From: an uncultured Sphingobacteriia bacterium
GTDB lineage: Bacteria > Bacteroidota > Bacteroidia > Chitinophagales > Chitinophagaceae
Assembly: GCA_945957225.1 (NCBI GenBank)
Contig: CAMFKK010000167.1
Span: forward strand, 1-5,884
Reading direction: 5' to 3'
Length of the DNA stretch: 5,884 nucleotides
The translations under genes were made by a program, and so were the position numbers. Below the pieces are notes generated by a model that did not search any database, was not told the DNA's origin, and saw only the letters and a list, made by a program, of their open reading frames with translations. Positions 1 through 5,884 of this stretch are shown one piece after another; position 1 is the first letter of the stretch; every line of letters starts with the position of its first letter.

Positions 1-397
1 AATTAGGATTGGGTGGAGCCGGATCTGTAACACCCCAATAAGTTTGAATGGTTCCAGTGATCAAATAACTGGAATCGGATGCAGCAATTATGTCATTAAA
101 ATGTAGTAGGTCAAAACCCGGAATACTATATCGTTTTGACCAAATTGCAGAACCGGATTTGGTATACAAACTTACCCATCCGTCATTGTGTACTTTACCG
201 GATTGCAGATAATTGATATTACCCATATTGAGTAATTCTTTTTCTTTGGTTAGCACGGGTTTAACCACTGTCTGTGTTTCTTGTCCAGTATATTGTTTGG
301 CAAATTCACTAATGGCACAGGTCTGCCCTTTGGATTCAATAGCTTGACCCAATTGCAAGAACAATAGAAAGGTTATTAGCACAGGGTGCTTGCGCAT
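1..397 (-). CDS. Secreted repeat protein, N-terminal part (runs off left edge)
   Basis: The 132 visible residues open with a Sec-type signal peptide: MRKHP, then a hydrophobic run (LITFLLFLQL), with likely cleavage near SKG|QT at about residue 24. Further on, residues 79-116 have the form 'SLYTKSGSAIWSKRYSI... FNDIIAASDSSYLITGT'. This resembles the beta-propeller-like repeat of many large secreted Bacteroidota proteins ('D..G...W.K.Y.......II..SDGGYLI.G'), which often end in a type IX secretion or gliding-motility C-terminal domain. That end lies outside the window, so type IX export is inference. The ATG at 395-397 is the only sensible start, because an in-frame stop lies a short way upstream with no other ATG between. 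No ribosome binding site is visible. It lies 59 bp downstream of the SRPBCC/GyrI gene on the same strand. Specific function is unknown. Confidence 0.75.
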   Translation of the reverse strand, partial: MRKHPVLITFLLFLQLGQAIESKGQTCAISEFAKQYTGQETQTVVKPVLTKEKELLNMGNINYLQSGKVHNDGWVSLYTKSGSAIWSKRYSIPGFDLLHFNDIIAASDSSYLITGTIQTYWGVTDPAPPNPN

Positions 398-440
398 CAG
401 ATTCAGTTTGTTTGCCGGGGCGGGCTAAGTGTATCAATAA

Positions 441-462
441 ATGTAAGCAAATGCCCTTACAT
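441..462 (-). other. Short AT-rich hairpin at the 3' end of the SRPBCC/GyrI gene
   Basis: ATGTAAG (441-447) and CTTACAT (456-462) form a perfect 7-bp inverted repeat around an 8-base loop. On the minus strand it overlaps the last codons and stop of the upstream gene. The bases after it on that strand (TTATTGATAC) are not a convincing U-tract and the stem is AT-rich. It may stabilise an mRNA end or be chance, and I do not call it a terminator. Confidence 0.25.
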
Positions 463-1398
463 AACCGGATAGTAGATACGAGTAATCCATTTTGTGCTGT
501 CTTTCTCTAATCCTCTATCCGTAACAAGGGAATAAAAAGGAATAGCTGGTGAAGTTATGTGATAGTCCTGCACATACTGTTTCATTTGCTTCATGGCGGT
601 TTCAGCAATATAGTTTCCACCTCTTACTTCTCCAATCAAAATTTTTCCAGCCACCATTCGTTTCCAAGAAAAAATACTGGTTTCTGGAATTTGTTTATCA
701 ACAGGTAAAGCTACCATGGTTTGAAAATGGGTACTGTCTAATACTGTCACATTCAACATGGGAAATCCTGTTTCTTTGGCGCCTGTTTGCAACGCATAAT
801 GCTTTAATTGTTGTATCATGGCTAAAACCGTTTCTTGACTGGGTGGATTTGGCAGTATTTTTTTTGTACTGACCAAAATGGTATCCTTGACCATGTCTTG
901 CACAATCTGCATTCCGTAAACCTGTTCTCTTGATTCTAAAAAAGCTTGTAAACCTTTAATAGGATCTGCAATCACATCTTTTAGGTCTTTCATGAATAAA
1001 TAATCTTGGATTCTTTTCAATGGACTCCATCCACTAGCTAATTGGTAATTCCAAAAAATGGCCATTGAATCCAAACCCAATTGGGCAAAAATGAGTTCCC
1101 CTTTAATTTGGCGTTCTTTAAAATTGGTTTGAATGCCATATCCATTAAATAATGCTTTGTCTCTCAGAAATGTTGCTTGATTCCATACTAATCTTTGTCC
1201 TGTGTTTTTTTTGCTGGGACTATTTGTTGGCCACCATTTTACCCATTGTGTGGTATCCATGATAAAACGGGTGCCGGCATTAATGGAACAGTTTACGGCC
1301 ATTACCTTTGACAGCTTTAGGTCTTTGGGAATAAAAATATAAATGGAAATAAGACCAGCCATTAAAACTAGCAATATGGCCATCATTGTTTTTTTCAT
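457..1398 (-). CDS. Membrane-anchored SRPBCC-like / GyrI-like domain protein
   Basis: This 313-residue protein begins with a Lys-rich start and one hydrophobic segment (about residues 5-23), an uncleaved anchor or signal. Residues of about 30-175 look like an SRPBCC (START/polyketide-cyclase-like) fold, opening 'KVMAVNCSINAGTRFIMDTTQ' in part and followed by WVKWWP, the usual 'NW..W.P' position. Residues of about 180-313 look like a GyrI-like / AraC effector-binding domain: a GE(V)RGGNY segment near 256-263, then IPFYSLVTD (286-294) and the closing KWITRIYYPV (303-312), typical of this fold's last strands. Both folds bind small hydrophobic or cationic ligands, but the ligand here is unknown. 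There is no DNA-binding domain, so despite the GyrI-like half it is unlikely to be a transcription factor. It is divergent from the GH65 gene and leads the leftward pair. The fold assignment rests on pattern recognition. Confidence 0.8.
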   Translation of the reverse strand: MKKTMMAILLVLMAGLISIYIFIPKDLKLSKVMAVNCSINAGTRFIMDTTQWVKWWPTNSPSKKNTGQRLVWNQATFLRDKALFNGYGIQTNFKERQIKGELIFAQLGLDSMAIFWNYQLASGWSPLKRIQDYLFMKDLKDVIADPIKGLQAFLESREQVYGMQIVQDMVKDTILVSTKKILPNPPSQETVLAMIQQLKHYALQTGAKETGFPMLNVTVLDSTHFQTMVALPVDKQIPETSIFSWKRMVAGKILIGEVRGGNYIAETAMKQMKQYVQDYHITSPAIPFYSLVTDRGLEKDSTKWITRIYYPVM

Positions 1399-1411
1399 AT
1401 GGGTTAATTAG

Positions 1412-1420
1412 CACCGCAAA
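1412..1420 (-). promoter_or_regulatory. Candidate leftward promoter core (left arm of inverted repeat)
   Basis: Read on the minus strand this arm is TTTGCGGTG, preceded by CCTAA. TTTG is the conserved end of the Bacteroidota -7 element (TAnnTTTG), but here the TA is one base too close for an exact match. The TTTG lies about 20 bases upstream of the ATG at 1398, giving a short leader. I see no TTTG or TTG -33 box at the usual spacing, so the call is tentative. Confidence 0.3.
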
Positions 1421-1461
1421 TTAGGGAAGAATTCAGTTAAATTAATTGAATGCTTACTGCA

Positions 1462-1474
1462 AACCTTTGCGGTG
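1462..1474 (+). promoter_or_regulatory. Candidate rightward promoter core (right arm of inverted repeat)
   Basis: AACCTTTGCGGTG matches the Bacteroidota -7 consensus TAnnTTTG except for the first base, and TTTGC followed by purines is a common layout there. It would give a leader of roughly 60 bases before the ATG at 1535. The nearest upstream TTG (1446-1448) is only 13 bases away, closer than a normal -33 box. Confidence 0.35.
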
Positions 1475-1534
1475 GAAATACTGCCCCAATAGTTCAGAAG
1501 GAATTGAGTAATTTGGTCTTCTAGAACCTGCCAT

Positions 1535-3568
1535 ATGAGAGCCCTATTGCTTGCACTGATGATTTGTTTTGGTCTTACTGCCCTTTCTCAAACCAAGCCG
1601 GATGTTTGGAAAATCAAAGCATCTACATGGGATCCATCCAATTATTATGGGGTTACGGTAGCCAATGGAATGATTGGGATTGTCTCTTCACCAGAGCCTT
1701 TTAAAGTAAAAGACGTGGTATTGGCCGGTGCTTATGACCAATACGGTAGGGGAAGGGTGAGCAATTTTTTGCGCAGTTTTAATTTGCTCAATATGCAGTT
1801 AGATATTGATGGAAAAAGAATTGGCGGGGCCGATGCTAAAAACATGCAACAAGAACTTGATATGCGCCATGCTAGTTTTACCACCAGTTTTGATTATTTA
1901 GATAAGGCCACCATTAGCTATACCTATTATTCTTTGCGACAATTACCCTTTACGGTTTTGATGGATATTAGCATCACCGCAAAAAAAGACATCAATATCA
2001 ATAGTGCTTCTGTAATGGAAGCACCCGATGCACTCAAAGAAGTACAGAACTATTATAATGAAATTGATCGGCCACACGTGGTACTTAGCCTACTCACTTC
2101 TTCTGCCAAGAGCCCTACCGGAAAATTACTCATGTGTGCTAGTAATACCTTTTTATTTACAGAGCCTCATGGATCAGAACCAAGGGTGATTCATGAAATG
2201 TGGGACAACAATATGCACTTGATGAAGTTTACGCACAAGATTAAAGCGGGAGAAACCTACAGATATTCGGTAGCTGGTTCTTCCATTACATCGGCACATC
2301 ATGATGATCCTTTGAATGAAGCAGAACGCATGACCATTTTTGCCAGACTAGAAGGTAGAGATAGGCTCATTAATTTCCACAAAAAAGCCTGGGATGAATT
2401 ATGGCAATCCGATATTCAAATAGAAGGTGATGACCAATCCCAACAAGATATTCATAGTATGTTGTACCATCTCTATTCTTTTTCAAGACCAGGTACTGCA
2501 CTGAGCCCATCGCCCATGGGGCTAAGTGGTTTGGGCTATAATGGCCACGTATTTTGGGATACAGAATTGTGGATGTATCCTTCTTATTTAGTGCTACAAC
2601 CAGAAATGGCTAAGAGTATGGTGGAATACAGATTTCAGCGATTAGACGCTGCTAGAAAAAATGCCTTTAATCACGGTTATAAAGGTGCTATGTTTCCTTG
2701 GGAGTCTGCCGCAACGGGTGTAGAAGAAACACCTGTTTGGGCATTGAGTGGTCCTTTTGAACACCATATTACAGCCTGTGTTGGGCTGGCCGCCTGGAAT
2801 TATTATTGCGTTACCCAAGACCTTGATTGGTTAAAAGAAAAGGGTTGGCCCATCATGAAAGAGACGGCTGATTTTTGGGCCAGTAGGGTAGAAAGAAATG
2901 GGCCAGGAAAATTCGATATCAAAAATGTGGTTGCTGCTGATGAATGGGCAGAAAACGTAGACAATAATGCGTGGACCAATGCAGCTGCAAAAGCTTGTTT
3001 GAATAATGCTGGTTTGGCTGCAAAATTATTAGGATTTAAAGCTGATCCTGATTGGGGGCATGTTGCTGCTAATATTCCAATTTTAAAATTTGCAGATGGG
3101 GTGACCAAAGAACACGCTACCTATCAAGGGGAAGGAATTAAACAGGCCGATGTAAATTTATTATCTTATCCCTTGAAAGAAATATCAGCGCCAGGGGCCA
3201 TAAAAAAAGACTTGGAATACTATTCCACCAGAGTTCCCAATGAGGGTACGCCAGCCATGACGCAGGCCATTTTTACCCTTTTATATGCCCGTTTGGGCGA
3301 TGGGGCAAAAGCTTATCACTTTTTTCAAGATGCTTATCTCCCCAACCTAAATCCGCCATTTAGGGTAATTGCTGAGACCAAGGGAGGAACCAATCCTTAT
3401 TTTGCAACAGGAGCAGGTGGTATTATTCAAAGTGTACTGATGGGTTTTGGAGGGTTAGAGATTACGCCACAGGGGATAACTCAAATCAAATCGACACTGC
3501 CTCCAAACTGGAAAAAGCTTACTATCACTGGGGTTGGCAAGGAAAAGAAAACCTATACGGTTCAATAA
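1535..3568 (+). CDS. Periplasmic GH65 glycosidase, kojibiose hydrolase-like (alpha-1,2-glucosidase)
   Basis: This 677-residue protein has a Sec signal peptide (MRALLLALMICFGLTALS|Q, cleavage near 18/19). A beta-sandwich domain (about 25-275) and a linker lead into the (alpha/alpha)6 barrel (about 300-640) and a small C-terminal strand region. GH65 hallmarks are GHVFWDTELWMYP (337-349), GYKGAMFPWESA (381-392) and DEWAENVDNNAWTN (469-482), where Glu470 is the expected general acid. GIKQADV (534-540) is also typical. The loop that in GH65 phosphorylases carries a His-Ser-Ser phosphate-binding motif reads PNEGTPAMT (568-576), as in hydrolases of the family. Glu614, in RVIAETKGGTNP, is the candidate general base. 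From memory these match Glu472 and Glu616 of the Flavobacterium johnsoniae kojibiose hydrolase, which is of similar length. The expected role is inverting hydrolysis of an alpha-glucoside in the periplasm. Substrate could instead be another alpha-glucosyl linkage, as in the animal glucosylgalactosylhydroxylysine glucosidase. The reading frame is intact. Confidence 0.9.
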   Translation: MRALLLALMICFGLTALSQTKPDVWKIKASTWDPSNYYGVTVANGMIGIVSSPEPFKVKDVVLAGAYDQYGRGRVSNFLRSFNLLNMQLDIDGKRIGGADAKNMQQELDMRHASFTTSFDYLDKATISYTYYSLRQLPFTVLMDISITAKKDININSASVMEAPDALKEVQNYYNEIDRPHVVLSLLTSSAKSPTGKLLMCASNTFLFTEPHGSEPRVIHEMWDNNMHLMKFTHKIKAGETYRYSVAGSSITSAHHDDPLNEAERMTIFARLEGRDRLINFHKKAWDELWQSDIQIEGDDQSQQDIHSMLYHLYSFSRPGTALSPSPMGLSGLGYNGHVFWDTELWMYPSYLVLQPEMAKSMVEYRFQRLDAARKNAFNHGYKGAMFPWESAATGVEETPVWALSGPFEHHITACVGLAAWNYYCVTQDLDWLKEKGWPIMKETADFWASRVERNGPGKFDIKNVVAADEWAENVDNNAWTNAAAKACLNNAGLAAKLLGFKADPDWGHVAANIPILKFADGVTKEHATYQGEGIKQADVNLLSYPLKEISAPGAIKKDLEYYSTRVPNEGTPAMTQAIFTLLYARLGDGAKAYHFFQDAYLPNLNPPFRVIAETKGGTNPYFATGAGGIIQSVLMGFGGLEITPQGITQIKSTLPPNWKKLTITGVGKEKKTYTVQ

Positions 3569-3587
3569 AAAATATTATTTTAGAGCA

Positions 3588-4145
3588 TTGAAAAAATTGT
3601 TTGCCATAGCATTGTTGGGCATTTTGTTGTTCAACTGGGGAGGATACCGTTTGTTAACGGACTACCTAGAAGACCGAGCCGATCTGAAATTGGAAGCCCA
3701 ATTGGATCAGGACAATTATGACGAATCTGCTTTGATCAGCATTAAGGTTCCAACCAATCTTCCATATTACCATAACAATATCAACTACGAACGGGTAGAC
3801 GGGTCTATCAATATTCGTGGAGTGGAATACAAATACGTGAAACGCAGAATTTACAATGACTCATTAGAATTGATGTGTATTCCCAATATGGCCAAAACCG
3901 GAATGCAAAATGCAAGGGATGATTTCTTCCGTTTGGCCAATGATTTGGTTAGCAATCACAGTTCAAAAAAATCAGGAAACGCACATGGTCACAATGTCAA
4001 GTTTTCTGTACAAGATTATACTGCCACTCCGGCAATTAGTTTGAACCCTGCAGTACAGCTGGTAGATGTAGCAGCAAATACAGCTGTGTTTCAACATTTC
4101 AAATCCATCTATTTGGATTGTCTGGAAAGGCCACCACAGGCTTAA
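3588..4145 (+). CDS. Small membrane-anchored protein of unknown function (non-ATG start)
   Basis: The frame is open from 3480 to 4145 but has no ATG in its first two thirds. I place the start at the TTG 3588-3590, which gives 185 residues beginning MKKLFAIALLGILLFNW, an ideal Lys-Lys plus hydrophobic segment (about 4-17), 19 bp after the GH65 stop. A TTG at 3534 would add 18 residues and overlap the GH65 end by 35 bp. That added segment is an odd run of basic residues made by A-rich DNA, so it is less likely. After the anchor come a charged stretch (DYLEDRADLKLEAQLD), a conserved-looking core (ALISIKVPTNLPYY, then YERVDGSINIRGVEYKYVKRR), a helix (106-122), a His-containing segment (HSSKKSGNAHGHN, 124-136) and a PPQA end. 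I recall similar short proteins in Bacteroidota but no assigned function. The His cluster might bind metal, which is speculative. It probably shares the GH65 transcript and ends at the hairpin that follows. Confidence 0.75.
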   Translation: MKKLFAIALLGILLFNWGGYRLLTDYLEDRADLKLEAQLDQDNYDESALISIKVPTNLPYYHNNINYERVDGSINIRGVEYKYVKRRIYNDSLELMCIPNMAKTGMQNARDDFFRLANDLVSNHSSKKSGNAHGHNVKFSVQDYTATPAISLNPAVQLVDVAANTAVFQHFKSIYLDCLERPPQA

Positions 4146-4169
4146 TACCAGAAGATTAACAAGATTTTA

Positions 4170-4199
4170 AACCTGCACGGAATAGCAGCCGTGCAGGTT
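4170..4199 (+). terminator. Intrinsic terminator-like hairpin after the GH65 unit
   Basis: AACCTGCACGG (4170-4180) and CCGTGCAGGTT (4189-4199) pair perfectly over 11 bp around the 8-base loop AATAGCAG. The stem is followed by AGTTTATTATTTATTT, a U-rich though interrupted tail. It starts 25 bases after the stop of the small anchored protein and ends 39 bases before the next ATG, so it should separate the GH65 unit from the haloperoxidase-like gene. Confidence 0.8.
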
Positions 4200-4238
4200 A
4201 GTTTATTATTTATTTACTATCAGCTTATTTATTGAAAT

Positions 4239-5564
4239 ATGAAACATTTCCTGATTGGGATTTGCGCTACCGTGCTATTATTTGGATGTAAGAACAATAC
4301 TGAATACAAAAACTATCTACACAATCCTGACTTGTTTAGCAATACCGTTCATGAATTAAATACCGTGGTAATGGGGAATAATTTTCCTCCAATGGTTGCT
4401 TCTAGAAACTATGCGTATGCGGCTATTGCAGCGTATGAAGTAGTTGCTGCTTCCAATCCAAATGGGTATCAATCTTTGGCTGGTCAATTAAATGGTTTGA
4501 AAACCATTAGCCTTCCAAAAGATACTGTTGGCGCTGATATTGAATTAGCGGCATTATTGGCTTATATGAAAGTAGGAGAAGCGGTCACTTTTCCTGAAGG
4601 AAGTATGAAGTTGTATAAAGACAGTATTCTGGCCATTGCAAGAGCCAAGGGTTTACCAGAAGCCGTTGAAAAAAGATCTCAGGAATTAGCAGATAGTGTG
4701 GGTATGTCTATTATTCGTTGGAGTAAAAAAGACAATTACTTAGAAACCCGTGGTGCTGAAAAGTATACTGTTTTGGATATTCCAGGCAGATGGGTTCCAA
4801 CTCCACCTCTGTATGCATCCGCAGCTGAACCACACTGGAAAGAAATCAGACCCATGGTGATTGACAGTGCTGGTTTTTTCAATGTTCCACCTCCACCTGC
4901 ATTTAATATTACAGACAAGAATAGTAAGTACTATCAAGAAGTGATGAAGATCAAAAATGCGGTTGATAGTTTAACTCCTGAACAACGCCATATGGCCGAG
5001 TTCTGGGATGATAATCCATTTAAAATGAATGTAACTGGGCATGCCATGTTTGGTAGCAAAAAATTCTCACCTCCTGGTCATTGGATGAGTGTGGTAGGTA
5101 TTGCTTCTCAACAAGCTAAGGCTGATTTTGGTACAACTGTTACGGCATTTGCCAAAACTAGTATTGCCCTTTTTGATGCATTCATTCAAAGCTGGTATGC
5201 CAAGTATACCTATAATACCGTAAGACCTGAAACAGTGATTAACAAATATATAGACATGAACTGGCGTCCACTATTGCAAACACCGGCATTTCCGGAATAC
5301 ACTTGTGGTCACAGTACTATTTCATCCGCTGCTGCGGAATCACTGACCAGTGTCTTTGGTGATAATTTTGCCTATACCGATTCAACTGAAATTGAATTTG
5401 GAATCAAGAACCGTTCATTTAAATCATTTAGGGCTGCAGCTGAAGAAAATAACTGGGCCCGTTTTTATGGCGGTTTGCATTTTCACAACTCTTGCATCAT
5501 TTCTACTGAATATGGTAGAAAAGTTGGTGCACTTGTTGTTGACAGGTTGAAAATGAAGAAATAA
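4239..5564 (+). CDS. Vanadium-dependent haloperoxidase / PAP2-superfamily lipoprotein
   Basis: This 441-residue protein starts with a lipoprotein signal (MKHFLIGICATVLLFGC), with lipobox LFGC and acylated Cys17, so it should be anchored in the envelope. The helical C-terminal half carries the vanadate/phosphate site of the haloperoxidase-PAP2 superfamily in correct order and spacing: Lys322 and Arg329 (KYTYNTVRPE), CGH at 356-358 (FPEYTCGHST), and Arg408 with His414 (ARFYGGLHFH). These align with Lys353, Arg360, Ser402-Gly403-His404, Arg490 and His496 of Curvularia chloroperoxidase, so Ser402 is replaced by Cys356. Phe351 sits where that enzyme has Phe397. The enzyme could oxidise halides with peroxide if vanadate is bound, or act as a phosphatase; sequence alone does not decide. 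Bacteroidota have many such paralogues of unknown substrate. No Shine-Dalgarno is visible, and the ATG fits the lipoprotein signal. It is followed after 24 bp by the next gene. Confidence 0.88.
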   Translation: MKHFLIGICATVLLFGCKNNTEYKNYLHNPDLFSNTVHELNTVVMGNNFPPMVASRNYAYAAIAAYEVVAASNPNGYQSLAGQLNGLKTISLPKDTVGADIELAALLAYMKVGEAVTFPEGSMKLYKDSILAIARAKGLPEAVEKRSQELADSVGMSIIRWSKKDNYLETRGAEKYTVLDIPGRWVPTPPLYASAAEPHWKEIRPMVIDSAGFFNVPPPPAFNITDKNSKYYQEVMKIKNAVDSLTPEQRHMAEFWDDNPFKMNVTGHAMFGSKKFSPPGHWMSVVGIASQQAKADFGTTVTAFAKTSIALFDAFIQSWYAKYTYNTVRPETVINKYIDMNWRPLLQTPAFPEYTCGHSTISSAAAESLTSVFGDNFAYTDSTEIEFGIKNRSFKSFRAAAEENNWARFYGGLHFHNSCIISTEYGRKVGALVVDRLKMKK

Positions 5565-5588
5565 AAATCACACACCAAAAACCCACAA

Positions 5589-5884
5589 ATGAAAAAGTAC
5601 TTTTCTATACTAATCCTATGTCTTTTCTTGAACAATATTGTTCTTTCACAAGGCTGTGTAGCCATTAGAGGTGCAGGCGGAGCTGCCTGTAGCATGATGG
5701 ATCATATGAAAAACCTGGACAGCGCTGGTTGGATGTTTAGTTCCAATGCCAGGTATTTTAGATCTTATAAACACTTTGTTGGAACAGAGGAACAAAAACA
5801 AAGAATAGCAAACGGAACAGAAGTAATTAATCACTCATATAATTTAGACCTAGGTCTGACACGTGTCTTTAACAAGCGTTGGAG
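5589..5884 (+). CDS. Exported, probably outer-membrane beta-barrel protein, N-terminal part (runs off right edge)
   Basis: Ninety-eight residues are visible. A clean signal peptide (MKKYFSILILCLFLNNIVLS|Q, cleavage near 20/21) is followed by a short Gly/Ala stretch with Cys23 and Cys34 (QGCVAIRGAGGAAC) that might form a disulphide. Next comes what looks like the first strands of a barrel: GWMFSSNARYFRSYKHFVG (47-65), a charged loop (TEEQKQRIANGTEV), then INHSYNLDLGLTRVFNKRW (80-98), with alternating polar and hydrophobic residues and a turn. The pattern resembles transporter-like barrel proteins of Bacteroidota, but I do not recognise a named family. The gap of 24 bp after the haloperoxidase-like gene, without a hairpin, suggests co-transcription. 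The C-terminus is outside the window, so the barrel call cannot be confirmed here. Confidence 0.75.
   Translation, partial: MKKYFSILILCLFLNNIVLSQGCVAIRGAGGAACSMMDHMKNLDSAGWMFSSNARYFRSYKHFVGTEEQKQRIANGTEVINHSYNLDLGLTRVFNKRW

Larger units (their letters stand above)
1412..1474. repeat. Perfect 9-bp inverted repeat in the divergent intergenic region
   Basis: CACCGCAAA (1412-1420) and TTTGCGGTG (1466-1474) are exact reverse complements separated by 45 AT-rich bases. The repeat sits wholly within the 136-bp gap between the leftward SRPBCC/GyrI gene and the rightward GH65 gene. It may be two outward promoter cores that share an initiation sequence, or a split operator read by one regulator. The symmetry is seen directly and the function is inference. 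Confidence 0.5.

Noticed and set aside
441..462. Hairpin considered as a terminator for the leftward SRPBCC/GyrI gene
   Set aside because: The stem has only 7 mostly A-T pairs and no proper U-tract. The next gene on the strand starts 59 bp on, so read-through is more likely.
549..872. Open frame of 107 codons on the plus strand
   Set aside because: It lies wholly inside the SRPBCC/GyrI gene on the opposite strand, and its product is a Phe/Trp/Leu-rich jumble typical of an antisense shadow.
2803..3108. Open frame of 101 codons antisense to the GH65 gene
   Set aside because: It covers the region coding the GH65 general acid motif, whose conservation explains the sequence. The product has no recognisable signal or domain.
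4200..4238. Promoter for the haloperoxidase-like gene
   Set aside because: The stretch is AT-rich, but I could not find a TAnnTTTG -7 box or a TTTG -33 box, so no promoter is called.
4872..4904. CCACCTCC-type short repeat
   Set aside because: It is explained by a coding run of prolines (VPPPPAF, about residues 216-222) that is ordinary for this enzyme family.
5483..5834. Two overlapping minus-strand frames across the end of the haloperoxidase-like gene and the start of the last gene
   Set aside because: Both plus-strand genes here have clear signal peptides or catalytic motifs, and the minus frames show neither.

Overview
The window looks like chromosomal DNA of a member of the Bacteroidota, most plausibly Chitinophagaceae or a close relative. 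This is inferred from several traits seen together: AT-leaning coding sequence, no Shine-Dalgarno sequences in front of the starts, exported proteins whose predicted mature ends begin with Gln after a Sec signal peptide, a secreted protein with beta-propeller-like repeats, and candidate promoters carrying the TTTG core of Bacteroidota -7 elements. No RNA gene, CRISPR array, insertion sequence or phage gene was seen.

Left part, minus strand: a gene that runs off the left edge (1-397) encodes the N-terminus of a secreted repeat protein. It is preceded by a complete gene (457-1398) for a membrane-anchored protein with an SRPBCC-like half and a GyrI-like ligand-binding half. The two are 59 bp apart and probably co-transcribed leftward. 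A 136-bp divergent intergenic region (1399-1534) separates them from the plus-strand genes. It contains a perfect 9-bp inverted repeat whose arms each contain a TTTG promoter-like core pointing outward.

Centre, plus strand: a periplasmic GH65 glycosidase (1535-3568), best read as a hydrolase of the kojibiose hydrolase / alpha-1,2-glucosidase type, is followed by a small anchored protein of unknown function (3588-4145) that has no ATG start. A strong 11-bp-stem hairpin (4170-4199) closes this unit.

Right part, plus strand: a lipoprotein of the vanadium-dependent haloperoxidase / PAP2 phosphatase superfamily (4239-5564) has every canonical oxyanion-site residue except a Cys in place of the usual Ser. 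After 24 bp comes the start of an exported, probably outer-membrane beta-barrel protein (5589 to the right edge).

All the proteins appear to be exported or membrane-anchored, so the region is an envelope-oriented stretch of metabolism. The glycosidase would act on small alpha-glucosides in the periplasm. The haloperoxidase-like lipoprotein and the barrel-like protein form a probable two-gene unit. Nothing in the sequence ties the three units into one pathway, and I found no convincing evidence of a wholly new system. The most useful leads are the Ser-to-Cys change, the hydrolase-type GH65 active site, the symmetric divergent promoter region and the non-ATG start of the small anchored protein.
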